In this document: in pieces, positions 27,274-36,800 of the stretch
How positions within the stretch are numbered: position 1 is the first letter of the stretch
How the letters are laid out: every line of letters begins with the position of its first letter
Assembly: GCF_031846185.1 (NCBI RefSeq)
Contig: NZ_JAVRIF010000010.1
Span: 1-64,000 of the forward strand
Length of the DNA stretch: 64,000 bases
Direction of reading: 5' to 3'
From: Thalassotalea_H castellviae
GTDB lineage: Bacteria > Pseudomonadota > Gammaproteobacteria > Enterobacterales > Alteromonadaceae
The notes under the pieces: generated by a model
Told to the model about the DNA's origin: nothing
The model's database searches: none
The model's input: the letters and a program-made list of their open reading frames with translations, nothing else
Position numbers and translations under genes: made by a program

Positions 27274-27650
27274 ATATTAAGCCGATATTTACAATTTTTT
27301 TTTGAGTATTTATGAATTTAATAAATATTGCTTTTATTGTTCAAGCAAGCTGTTTTCCTACGTGATTGATTAAATTAATCGCAATTCCTGATAAATTATA
27401 GTTATGCACTATAATTGAATAAAACCCTCCAACCCCTTATTTTACAAGGGCTTTAAGCGAATCCAAGCAAGACAAGTCTAATTTTATCTGTCATAATGCG
27501 CTGCAATTAATCAACTATAATGATATTGCTTTCTTCATGGTTCACCATGAAGTCAACATTACCATTAAAAATACAGATAAACGGCCAACAACTATAGAAA
27601 ATCCCGTTTGAAATTACCCGAGATAACATTCTCAATATTAGGAGTAAACA
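27274..27650 (+). promoter_or_regulatory. Regulatory region of the ast genes
   Basis: The 377-bp gap upstream of astC holds two clear dyads. AATTATAG-7nt-CTATAATT (27394-27416) is a perfect inverted repeat followed by TTGAAT and resembles an operator for an arginine-type regulator only loosely. CTTCATGG-TTCA-CCATGAAG (27533-27552) is a perfect 8-bp hairpin that would lie in the astC leader RNA. No ORF with a ribosome binding site is visible here. Confidence 0.4.
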
Positions 27651-28868
27651 ATGAGCAACCAAAATACTGTAAACCGTGAACTATTTGATGAAGTAATGGT
27701 ACCAAACTATTCACCGTCGGCAGTGATTCCTGTACGCGGATTAGGTTCACGTGTTTGGGATCAGGAAGGTCGTGAATATATTGATTTTGCTGGTGGTATT
27801 GCAGTTAACTGTTTAGGCCATTGTCATCCGGCTTTAGTTGGTGCCTTAAAAGAACAAGCGGACAAAATTTGGCATTTATCAAACGTAATGACCAACGAAC
27901 CAGCACTACGTTTAGCAAAAAACATTACAGATAACACTTTTGCCGATAAAGTGTATTTTGCTAACTCAGGCGCTGAATCGAACGAAGCCGCTTTAAAGCT
28001 TGCTCGTCGCTGGGCACTTGATGTTCATGGAGCAGATAAAACCCAAATCATCGCTTTTAAACAAGGTTTTCACGGTCGTACATTCTTTACCGTTACTGTT
28101 GGTGGTCAAGCGGCTTATTCAGATGGTTTTGGTCCTAAACCTGGTGATGTATATCATGCAGAATACAATAATTTAGAAAGTGTTAAAGCGCTTATTTCAG
28201 ATAAAACTTGTGCTGTAGTCATGGAACCACTACAAGGCGAAGGTGGTATTGTTTCTCCTACTGATGAGTTTGTAAAAGGTGTACGTGAACTATGTAATGA
28301 ACACAATGCCTTATTGGTATTTGATGAAGTACAAACAGGTGTTGGCCGTACCGGCGATTTATATGCCTATATGGGATTAGGTGTAACTCCGGATATTTTA
28401 ACCACTGCTAAAGCGTTAGGCGGCGGTTTCCCTATCGGTGCAATGATCACAACGACTGAAATAGCTAAACACTTAAAAATTGGTACTCATGGCAGCACAT
28501 ACGGTGGTAACCCATTAGCATGTGCGGTTTCAGAAGCGGCATTTAATACCGTTAACGATCCACAAGTCTTAAATGGCGTAAAAGCAAAAGCAAAACTTTA
28601 CGTGGATGGCTTAAATGCAATTAACGAGAAGCACAATATTTTTAGCGAAATTCGTGGTAAAGGTTTATTAGTTGGCGCGGTATTAAATGAAAAATATCAA
28701 GGTCGAGCGAAAGACTTTTTAAATGCCGCTATGTCTGAAGGATTAATGACATTAGTTGCTGGTGCAAGCATTGTTCGCTTTGCTCCATCTCTAGTGATCC
28801 CAAATGAAGACATCACTGAAGGTTTAGCTCGATTTGAGAAAGCCGTTGCAAACATTGTTAACGCTTAG
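27651..28868 (+). CDS. astC: Acetylornithine/succinylornithine aminotransferase
   Basis: A PLP class III aminotransferase that moves the amino group of N2-succinylornithine to 2-oxoglutarate in arginine catabolism; the same enzyme often doubles as ArgD in synthesis. The 405 residues include FAGGIAVNCLGHCHP (about 47-61), FANSGAESNEAALKLAR (about 104-120), the PLP aspartate in LVFDEVQTGVGRTG, and the Schiff-base lysine in TAKALGGGFPIG (about 252). AGGAG precedes the ATG. It is the first of four same-strand genes (astC, astA, astD, DUF1338), so the ast role is favoured. Confidence 0.93.
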   Translation: MSNQNTVNRELFDEVMVPNYSPSAVIPVRGLGSRVWDQEGREYIDFAGGIAVNCLGHCHPALVGALKEQADKIWHLSNVMTNEPALRLAKNITDNTFADKVYFANSGAESNEAALKLARRWALDVHGADKTQIIAFKQGFHGRTFFTVTVGGQAAYSDGFGPKPGDVYHAEYNNLESVKALISDKTCAVVMEPLQGEGGIVSPTDEFVKGVRELCNEHNALLVFDEVQTGVGRTGDLYAYMGLGVTPDILTTAKALGGGFPIGAMITTTEIAKHLKIGTHGSTYGGNPLACAVSEAAFNTVNDPQVLNGVKAKAKLYVDGLNAINEKHNIFSEIRGKGLLVGAVLNEKYQGRAKDFLNAAMSEGLMTLVAGASIVRFAPSLVIPNEDITEGLARFEKAVANIVNA

Positions 28869-28892
28869 TTTTCAATAAGTAGTATTCCTGTA

Positions 28893-28920
28893 ACGCTCAA
28901 GACACATAATGCTTGAGCGT
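28893..28920 (+). repeat. Hairpin between astC and astA
   Basis: ACGCTCAAG (28893-28901) and CTTGAGCGT (28912-28920) form a perfect 9-bp stem with a 10-nt loop. Only a weak T-rich tail follows, so it may act as an mRNA stabiliser or a leaky terminator inside the operon. Confidence 0.55.
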
Positions 28921-28945
28921 CATTTATCATCATTGAGATTTATTT

Positions 28946-29962
28946 ATGGTTATTATACGCCCTATTCAGCTTAGCGATTACGATGCTTTACACCGTATTG
29001 CAATAGAATCAGGACACGGTTTTACATCACTACCGGTCAATGAAGAATTATTAACACAACGCATAAATCGTGCTGAAGAATCTTTCAATAAAGACGTAAA
29101 AGCCCCCGGAAACGAAGGGTATTTGTTCGTCATGGAAGATACTGAAACCGGAGAAGTTGTCGGCACTAGTGGTATTGAAGCTGCGGTAGGGTTAGATGAT
29201 GCATTTTACCATTATCACTTAGGTAAAGTTGTGCATAGCTCGCGCGAGTTAAATATCTACAACACCGTCGAAACGCTATCGTTATGTAATGACTATACCG
29301 GTGCCTCTGAAATTTGCACTTTATATTTATCTCAGAGCCATCGTAAGAATAATAATGGTCGATTCTTATCTCGAATGCGATTTTTATTTATTGCTGAACA
29401 TTTAGAGCGTTTTTCACAAACGGTGATTGCAGAAATGCGTGGTGTATCGGACGATAACGGTCGTTCACCTTTTTGGAATTGGCTTGAAGAACATTTTTTC
29501 TCCATGGATTTTCCAACGGCAGATTACTTAACCGGCATAGGAAAAAAAGTGTTTATCGCAGAGCTCATGCCTAAACACCCTATTTACGTCAACTTACTTA
29601 GTAAAGACGCGCAACAAGTGATCAATAAAGTGCATGAAAAAACAGTGCCTGCATTACGGTTATTAGAGGCGGAAGGTTTTTGTCGTCGTGGCTACGTAGA
29701 TATATTTGACGGTGGCCCAACGGTTGAAGCACAAGTAAATTCTATCAAGTCAGTAAATGAAAGTCATAAATGTCAGGTACTTATTGGCGAAGTTACCTCT
29801 GATGATAATTACATTATTTGTAACACGAATGTTGCTAATTTTAGGGCAGTTCAAGCACCTTTATTATTGAGAGAAACAGCAAACCAAGCAGTAATAAGCT
29901 TAGCAACAGCAAATGCGCTTAATGTCACCGAAGGTGATTGGATACGCTTAATACAAAATTAA
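28946..29962 (+). CDS. astA: Arginine N-succinyltransferase
   Basis: AstA transfers succinyl from succinyl-CoA to the alpha-amino group of arginine, the first step of the AST pathway. The 338 residues match the family (about 340). Key segments are the N-terminal IIRPIQLSDYDALHRIA, GTSGIEAAVGLDDAFYHYHL (about 73-92), CTLYLSQSHRKNNNGRFLS (about 130-148) and SPFWNWLEEHFFSMDF (about 174-189). The gene follows astC by 77 nt with a hairpin between and precedes astD. The enzyme is cytoplasmic. Confidence 0.96.
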   Translation: MVIIRPIQLSDYDALHRIAIESGHGFTSLPVNEELLTQRINRAEESFNKDVKAPGNEGYLFVMEDTETGEVVGTSGIEAAVGLDDAFYHYHLGKVVHSSRELNIYNTVETLSLCNDYTGASEICTLYLSQSHRKNNNGRFLSRMRFLFIAEHLERFSQTVIAEMRGVSDDNGRSPFWNWLEEHFFSMDFPTADYLTGIGKKVFIAELMPKHPIYVNLLSKDAQQVINKVHEKTVPALRLLEAEGFCRRGYVDIFDGGPTVEAQVNSIKSVNESHKCQVLIGEVTSDDNYIICNTNVANFRAVQAPLLLRETANQAVISLATANALNVTEGDWIRLIQN

Positions 29963-30034
29963 ATAATTAACTCTTTTATTTATCAATATAAACATAGATT
30001 TATACAAATATTTGAGAGTGATGAGGAAAAGAAT

Positions 30035-31507
30035 ATGACGCACCCAATACAATTTATTAATAACGAATGGCTCAATGGCCAAGGCGATGATGTTTCATCA
30101 GTAAACCCAGCAAAAAATGAGGTTATTTGGCAAGGAAAAAGCGCGACGGCGGAACAAGTTGATGCCGCCATAAAAAGCGCTCGTAGCGCATTCGAAACCT
30201 GGTCACAAACTACCGTTGAAAACAGAATTGCATTAACTGAAAAATTTGCTGAGTTATTAGCTGAAAACAAGGAAAGTTTAGCTAAAACCATTGCGTTAGA
30301 AACCGGTAAACCTTTATGGGAAACCCGCACTGAAGTGGGTGCGATGGTAGGTAAGATTGCCATTTCAATTAAAGCATATAATGAAAGAACTGGGACAGTT
30401 GAAAACCCTATGCCAGGCGCAAAAGCTTTTATTCGTCATAAACCGCATGGTGTAGTGGCTGTTTTTGGTCCTTACAATTTTCCGGGTCACTTACCTAATG
30501 GCCATATCGTGCCTGCGTTAATTGCAGGTAATACGATTGTATTTAAGCCAAGCGAATTAACGCCTTTAGTTGCAGAAGAAACGTTAAAGCTGTGGCAAAA
30601 AGCAGGTTTACCCGCTGGTGTTATTAATATGGTGCAAGGTGAAGTAACTACAGGTAAAGCACTTGCCAATCATCAACAAATTGACGGCCTATTTTTTACT
30701 GGTAGTTCAACCACAGGTAAATTTTTGCACGAACAATTTGGTGGCCAGCCAGGTAAAATTCTTGCGCTAGAAATGGGCGGCAACAATCCATTAATAGTAA
30801 AAGGTGTTGCTGATATTGATACGGTTGTGCACGACATTATTCAATCGGCGTTTATTACCACCGGTCAACGTTGCACTTGCGCACGTCGTTTATTCATCGA
30901 AAAAGGTGCTCAAGGCGACGCGATCTTAGCGAAACTTGTTGCTTCAACTCAGGCCATTAAAATTGGTTACTATGACGATGAAGAACAACCATTTATTGGT
31001 TCGATGATTTCAGAAAAAGCAGCATTAGGTTTAGTTCATGCTCAAAATCAGTTAGTAGAACTTGGTGGTAAAGCACTATTGTCACTTGAACATAAAGAAG
31101 CAGGCACAGGTTTTGTTTCTCCAGGTATTATCGATGTCACCAATATTACTGATATGCCTGATGAAGAGCACTTTGGCCCCTTATTAAAAGTGTATCGTTA
31201 CAGTGATTTTGACCGAGCCATCGATGAAGGTAACAATACTTCATTTGGTTTATCGGCTGGCTTATTAGCCGATAATGAAGCTGATTATCAGCATTTCTTT
31301 AAACGCATCAGAGCTGGTATTGTTAACTGGAACAAACCAATTACAGGTGCTAGCAGTGCAGCACCGTTTGGTGGTATTGGCGATAGCGGTAACCATAGAG
31401 CTAGCGCTTATTACGCTGCAGATTATTGTGCATACCCTGTAGCTTCCGTTGAAGCTGACAAAATGGTTATGCCTGCCACGTTATCACCCGGTTTAACCAT
31501 CAAATAA
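30035..31507 (+). CDS. astD: N-succinylglutamate 5-semialdehyde dehydrogenase
   Basis: AstD oxidises N-succinylglutamate semialdehyde to N-succinylglutamate with NAD+. The 490 residues have the aldehyde dehydrogenase NAD-binding part (FGPYNFPGHLPNGHI), the catalytic glutamate in LALEMGGNNP (about 250) and the nucleophilic cysteine in TTGQRCTCARR (about 284). E. coli AstD is 492 residues. GAGGAAAAG precedes the ATG. astB and astE, needed to complete the pathway, are not in the window and must lie elsewhere if the pathway is whole. Confidence 0.96.
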   Translation: MTHPIQFINNEWLNGQGDDVSSVNPAKNEVIWQGKSATAEQVDAAIKSARSAFETWSQTTVENRIALTEKFAELLAENKESLAKTIALETGKPLWETRTEVGAMVGKIAISIKAYNERTGTVENPMPGAKAFIRHKPHGVVAVFGPYNFPGHLPNGHIVPALIAGNTIVFKPSELTPLVAEETLKLWQKAGLPAGVINMVQGEVTTGKALANHQQIDGLFFTGSSTTGKFLHEQFGGQPGKILALEMGGNNPLIVKGVADIDTVVHDIIQSAFITTGQRCTCARRLFIEKGAQGDAILAKLVASTQAIKIGYYDDEEQPFIGSMISEKAALGLVHAQNQLVELGGKALLSLEHKEAGTGFVSPGIIDVTNITDMPDEEHFGPLLKVYRYSDFDRAIDEGNNTSFGLSAGLLADNEADYQHFFKRIRAGIVNWNKPITGASSAAPFGGIGDSGNHRASAYYAADYCAYPVASVEADKMVMPATLSPGLTIK

Positions 31508-31578
31508 TATGTATAGCGTGCAAACACTAGAAGTAGCTGGCGTTAAACCCAGCTTCTTTAAAAATATAGATCAAATAT

Positions 31579-31598
31579 AACCATTGCCTGCAATGGTT
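31579..31598 (+). repeat. Hairpin between astD and the DUF1338 gene
   Basis: AACCATTGC-CT-GCAATGGTT is a perfect 9-bp inverted repeat in the 190-nt gap. A weaker GAAGTAGCTGG/CCAGCTTC dyad precedes it near 31530-31552. No T run follows either, so they may modulate read-through rather than terminate. Confidence 0.45.
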
Positions 31599-31697
31599 AG
31601 TCCTCGTTGTTTCTCATTCAGTAAATAGCTCACACTCATCATTGCTTGGTAAAAATTATATTCAAAATTTTTTATTATTTCGTCGTAGGAACAATCA

Positions 31698-32498
31698 ATG
31701 AAAACTCAAGTAATCGAACTTTTTAATAATATTTGGCAAAACTATCTTGAAGTGACGCCATCCGCTGAAAAAATCCATCAAATACTTGGCACTGGTAGCG
31801 ACTTGATCAATGATCATGTTGCTTATCGTACCTTTAATATTGAAAAAGTTGGCATTGCAAAGCTATCTCAGCATTTAATCGCATTAGGTTATAAAGAATG
31901 TGGTGAATACCATTTCGAAGCGAAAAAACTTTACGCAAAGCATTTTGAACATAGCGATAAAACATTACCTAAAGTATTTATCAGCGAATTATTAGTAGAA
32001 GAATTTTCTCCAAGCGTTCAAAAAATTATCCATAACTTAGTCGATTCTCTTGATGAGTCGGTGATAGCAGATCCGAGTTTCTTATATTCAGGTAAGCAAT
32101 GGCCATTAAGTTTTGTTGACTATCAAACTTTGCTTGCCGAAAGTGAATATGCTGCATGGCTTGCTGCTTGGGGTTATCGTGCCAACCACTTTACGGTTAG
32201 CATTAATCATTTAGCCAATTATGAACACCTTGAAGATATCAACATTACGTTAAAAGCAGCAGGTTTCACCTTAAACAGTACTGGCGGTGAAATAAAGGGG
32301 AATAGTGAAGTTAAGCTAGAGCAATCTTCAACAATTGCTGATAAAGCCGTCGTTGAGTTTTCAGATGAAACAGTTGCTATACCTTCATGCTTTTATGAAT
32401 TTGCCAAGCGATATCCTGCACAAAATGGCGAGCTATATACAGGGTTTGTTGCGGCTTCTGCTGATAAAATCTTTGAAAGCACCAATGCTGCTGCTTAA
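31698..32498 (+). CDS. DUF1338 domain-containing protein
   Basis: A 266-residue cytoplasmic protein of the DUF1338 family. Characterised longer members (HglS/YdcJ) are iron-dependent 2-oxoadipate dioxygenase/decarboxylases that make 2-hydroxyglutarate in lysine catabolism. Candidate metal ligands are the His in NDHVAYRTFN (about 35-44), the His in RANHFTVSINHL (about 156-167) and the Glu in CFYEFAKRYP (about 230). At 266 residues it is the short form, whose substrate I cannot state. Its place after astD suggests a role with amino-acid catabolites. GTAGGAAC precedes the ATG. Confidence 0.82.
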   Translation: MKTQVIELFNNIWQNYLEVTPSAEKIHQILGTGSDLINDHVAYRTFNIEKVGIAKLSQHLIALGYKECGEYHFEAKKLYAKHFEHSDKTLPKVFISELLVEEFSPSVQKIIHNLVDSLDESVIADPSFLYSGKQWPLSFVDYQTLLAESEYAAWLAAWGYRANHFTVSINHLANYEHLEDINITLKAAGFTLNSTGGEIKGNSEVKLEQSSTIADKAVVEFSDETVAIPSCFYEFAKRYPAQNGELYTGFVAASADKIFESTNAAA

Positions 32499-32525
32499 TT
32501 TGACTGCTCAAAGATAGATAGACTT

Positions 32526-32562
32526 CCCGTTAACGGTAAAAACAATATTTACGGTTAACGGG
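32526..32562 (+). repeat. Long hairpin after the DUF1338 gene
   Basis: CCCGTTAACGGTAAA (32526-32540) pairs with TTTACGGTTAACGGG (32548-32562) with one mismatch and a 7-nt loop. It is 28 nt past the stop codon. There is no T run, so it is more like a 3'-end stabiliser than a classic terminator. Confidence 0.55.
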
Positions 32563-32637
32563 CTATTGTCAAACTTAAGTATTTACCAAGTAAAGCATGT
32601 CTCTCACTCGCTAATCTTTCACAGTGAGCATAACTCA

Positions 32638-32970
32638 CTATTCTTTTATGGTGTTTTTAGCTAAATCCGTAATCGAAACATCATGAGAGGCTCTGTCTAA
32701 AACTTTCAGCATATTTTGTGCATTTTTACCATGTTGTTCAACAAACGCTAAAATATTTTCACCATTACAATTGATATGCTGAGCGATAAATTGCATAGAC
32801 TTACCTGACGCTTTTATCTGATTAACCATTGCCGCCCTATTACCAGATGCGGCGACCATACAAAGTTCTGTCGCAATCGAATTATCGCCTGCAGATAAAT
32901 CAGTCGCATGAGTTGTCATCGATAAACCTGCGGTTATCATCGTAGCTAAAACCATTTTTTTAATATTCAT
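32638..32970 (-). CDS. DUF3718 domain-containing exported protein
   Basis: A 110-residue secreted or periplasmic protein with a signal peptide (1-22, cut near THA-TD). The mature 85 residues have two cysteines (ELCMVAASGNR and HINCNGENI) that probably form a disulfide; this spacing and the LCMVAASGN segment fit DUF3718, a small family common in Shewanella and relatives. The function is unknown. GGAGAG precedes the ATG on its strand. Confidence 0.75.
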   Translation of the reverse strand: MNIKKMVLATMITAGLSMTTHATDLSAGDNSIATELCMVAASGNRAAMVNQIKASGKSMQFIAQHINCNGENILAFVEQHGKNAQNMLKVLDRASHDVSITDLAKNTIKE

Positions 32971-33270
32971 AATTACTCTCCTAAAATTAAACCTGAAAAC
33001 GCTATTAATATCTTCTGTTTCTATTATTAATAGTGGCGGTAATTCTTGGGAAAGTTGTATTTAAGAACGCGATGAATGTAATAAAAAATGTCAATATTTG
33101 ACGGCACCTTTACGTCACGACAGGTAATAATTTCCGTTAATTAATTGTATTTATAACTAAATTTTTCATTAACTATACAAGTAACTTAACAACATAATTA
33201 TTTACACTCGCACATCGCAGGAAACACTTTTATCAAATTTTTTCATCGTTATATTGCGGATAAGCCTTGT
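32971..33270. other. Gene-free stretch
   Basis: These 300 AT-rich bases lie upstream of the DUF3718 gene and downstream of the lipoprotein gene. I see only a short TGTCAATATTTGACG dyad near 33090-33104 and a GCTATTAATA/TATTATTAATAG repeat near 33000-33030. No ORF with a ribosome binding site was found. Confidence 0.4.
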
Positions 33271-33825
33271 TTAACTTTCCGCTCTAGGAGGGTACCTACT
33301 GTAATCTATTGAAAGTTCTACTTGCTCTATTTCAGGGGCGTTTTGCAATGATTGATAAAAACGATACAAATCTTCAGAATCATCCGGTGTTAACTGAAAG
33401 GTATTTTCTGCGATTTCAGTGATTGAACTTATTTTGTATGCTGCCGTTAATTGGTTGATATCAAATGTTGATGTGACAACTACTATGTTTCCTTTGACTA
33501 TTCCTACCTGCTGAATTGATGGACTATAAACTTTTGTGCCTTTTGCGAGCACGGCGCTATGCACTATTAATTTTTCACCATTGATCAATAAAGATTTTTT
33601 TTGGTTTTTATCGACTAGCTTTTTATCAATGCTAAGGTTTTTACTCTTCAAACTCACTTTATCTCTGGCTACGTTTTCACCACTCGATTTTTCTTCTGGT
33701 GTACTAAGCGTCTGTGCTTCTTTTATTGATTCTTTACTAGTTTCCTTACTATCCTCAGCTTGATTATTACACGCAACTAGCAGGTAAAGTGAAGCAGCTA
33801 ATAAAGCCGTTAATTTTATATTCAT
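33271..33825 (-). CDS. Lipoprotein of unknown function
   Basis: A 184-residue protein with a lipoprotein signal ending in lipobox LVAC (about Cys19), a long Ser/Glu/Lys-rich linker (about 22-75) and a small C-terminal domain (about 80-184) with no family I recognise. The tail (LSIDYSRYPPRAES) and the LYRFYQSLQNAPEIEQVELSI segment suggest an alpha/beta fold that may follow a peptidase-inhibitor-like or FTP-like pattern, which is only a guess. Start at the ATG at 33825 behind GGAGA; a TTG four codons earlier is less likely. It follows the M36 protease gene on the same strand, past a strong terminator. Confidence 0.65.
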   Translation of the reverse strand: MNIKLTALLAASLYLLVACNNQAEDSKETSKESIKEAQTLSTPEEKSSGENVARDKVSLKSKNLSIDKKLVDKNQKKSLLINGEKLIVHSAVLAKGTKVYSPSIQQVGIVKGNIVVVTSTFDINQLTAAYKISSITEIAENTFQLTPDDSEDLYRFYQSLQNAPEIEQVELSIDYSRYPPRAES

Positions 33826-33845
33826 ACTTTTCTCCAAAAAATAAA

Positions 33846-33870
33846 AAGGCTGGTTAAATTAACCAGCCTT
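33846..33870 (-). terminator. Intrinsic terminator after the M36 protease gene
   Basis: AAGGCTGGTTAA and TTAACCAGCCTT form a nearly perfect inverted repeat. On the minus strand it is followed by TTTTTAT. It lies 20 nt past the protease stop codon and just upstream of the lipoprotein gene, so the two are separate transcripts. Confidence 0.88.
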
Positions 33871-33889
33871 GATAAAGATTAGCAATTAT

Positions 33890-36800
33890 TTATTTACGAC
33901 GACGTAACATTGCTAATGGAAGTAACAATAAGCTTAACCAACCAGTTGAACCACCACCTGTGTTACCCGTTACAGGACCAGGATCAACAACTGTAGTGTC
34001 TTTAACATTTACAGTTACCGTTTCACTAACACTGTCAGTTCCATCATTAATAGTCGCAGTAAACTCTAATGATTGGTCACCTGTAACTTCAGGAGCCGTA
34101 AATGACATATCCGCCATATCAGCACCTGTCATAGTTACTTCGATACCACCGGTTTGTGTCCAGCTATAAGTTAATGCATCACCATTAGGATCGCTACCTT
34201 CAACAGATAAGTTAACTGCACCGCCTTCATTTACCGCAATAGTATCGCTGATACTGACTAAATTAGGAGCACGGTTATCACAAGCATAAGTATCACCTGC
34301 AACCACAGAAGAGAAAATACTATTTTGTGTATTTGTGAAGGTCATATCATCGATATACCAACCCGCAGCAAAACCAGAAAAGCTTTCAGGAACAAAAGCA
34401 CCATCTGTTGATTGACGGAATCTAAACTGCACTTGGTTACCATTTAATGTTTCACCAAAGCTAAGTGTTTCCCAACCATAGTTAATACCTGAGAAAACAT
34501 CACGATCAGCTAATGCTGAAGTTGTGTAATCTAATAAGGTATTGGTATAACCATCACCTAAAAATTCACCGCCCATCTCAGTAACATCTACCCAGTCACC
34601 ACCGTTTACACTAACTTCAACAGCAGCACCGTCCCAATCAGCTTCTAGGTTGTATAGATGCCACCATTGAATGGTAAATTCACCGTCAAAGCCAACATTA
34701 ATAGTACGTGTTTGATAAGCAACATCAGATTCAAATGTATGTGCAGATGAGGCAATCATGCCATCAGTTTTTCCTGCATCCCACCAGTCTACACCAAAGG
34801 TTCCTTTCGCTAAGTCACCACCAACCATTACTACTTCCGTGAAGTCATGTAATGTGGCTAATGTATTTAATGAGTTAACTTGAGTTGAATTAGTGAATTC
34901 ATTTTCTTCAAAATCGATGTTTACAATCATTCCCAAACCGTAATCATTGGCTTGAGCTCCATCTTCAAGATCAGGGAAAGTCACTTTCAATTCTAAATCA
35001 TCGCCAGTACCAGCATCATTTAAAGTAAACTCAATTGGTGCACTTGTTGATGATTCAAACATTGCAACATCGCCAAAGGTAACTACGCCGTCATTAGCAA
35101 ACGTCACATCATGACCGCTCACAACTTCGATAACACCTGTAACACCTGTTAGGGCTTTACTACCTGTATTACGCACGGTAAATGAAGCAGTGCCAGTTTC
35201 ACCTTTATCTAAAATACCATCTAATGAACAGTAACCTGTCATCATACCTTCATAGTCAAGGTCTAGTGTATGAGAAGTAACGTTGAATACAGCTAAATCG
35301 GTTTCAAATGACTCAACGACACCGCTATTATCAGTTGATGAACGATCTGGAGAAATAGCTCCAACACCCATACCACGTTTGGCAAATGCTGCTAGAATTA
35401 ATTTGTAATCTTCTACGTCATTTGCATAGGCTGCAGCCAAGATTGCATCACGCGCTTCAGTATAAGTCGGCGCCATTGGCGTCATCTTGTACCCTGCGAC
35501 CAAGTAATCCTTCATGATATTTTTAGCTTCAACAAAAGTATGACTTTCCGCATTAGCTAAAGCAACAAAAGCATCCCAAAGAGTCGCAGCCCATACTTCA
35601 CCTGCAGCATGTGGAGACGCTACATTTGTGCCTGGTAAACCAACATCAGCACCCATGCCAGATTCAATGTGTCTAAATGACAATGGATTGATTTCCATGT
35701 TTGTCGAATAAGGAGCACGGCGAATACCTGAAGTAAATGGTGCAACATAAGAAGTCGATGAATATGCGCCATCGTAATTCTCATTGCCTAATACCGCTGT
35801 ATCTTTTTCTTCAGATAATAATAGTAACGCGTGGAAATCACCCCACCCTTCACCCATCGCACGGCCTTGGAAATTACTTAAACCTGAACTGTTACCTACT
35901 AAACGGTTACTAATATAGTGGCCCCATTCGTGTGCAACAATACCGTTATCCCAAGTACTTGCTTTAAATGTACGTGTTAGGTCATTTTTAAACATTGTCA
36001 GAGAAACAGTTTCATTAGCATCAAGTAACTCATAAAAAGCAGCACCTTCACTAAAGTTAATGCCCATACTTGGAATGGTCACTGTATCGTCAGCGCCACC
36101 CATAGGTGCCGGCGTGCCATCATCATTGTTGTTAGCAATTAATACGGCAATAGCACCTGCGTCTTGCGCATGTTTAACTTTAACCGTGAAATTACATGCA
36201 CCGCGGTCGATAATTGCAATTTTACCCGCAACATCAGCACCATTTACGGTTTCTTCACAACCATCTCTTATTGGATCTGTTCCATCTTCAATACGAACAA
36301 GGTCGCCAGAAACTTCAAAGACATCAGGGCCAAAGCTTGAAAATTGCAGTACATCTAACATTAACTCAGGATGTGAAGAAACAGTAATGCCAAAATCAAC
36401 GCCATTAACTGCTTGCGTAGTTTCCCATAAATACATTTGCATGCGTGGTGAGCTACCATCAGCAGGCGTACTCATATTGGCATTATCAAAACCTGAGTTA
36501 TCTTGAACTTCAGCTCTTAACGCATCACCTTCTTCACCGCCACGACCATAGTTATCATTTTGCGCATTACCAGAAGCTTCATCGAAACCATGATCATAAT
36601 AATCATTATGCAAGTAGTTGTTTAAATAGAATAAATTTACAATCGCTGCTTTTCTATTATCTAACGAATATTCAGCTTGCTCTTCATCGTAGCTGTAATC
36701 GAAAGTAAAATCACTTGTGGTTTCAGCGGTATAGTCACCATTGGTTAAACCATCAGGTGCTATTGCATCAACATAAGCTGAAACGTTATTACCTTGTGTT

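Noticed and set aside
27394..27420. Possible ArgR box before astC
   Set aside because: The dyad does not follow the ArgR consensus TGAATAATTATTCA closely enough; kept only as an unassigned operator-like dyad.
36060..36506. Open frame of 148 codons antisense to the M36 protease gene
   Set aside because: Shadow frame with an unlikely composition and no ribosome binding site; the protease on the other strand is unambiguous.
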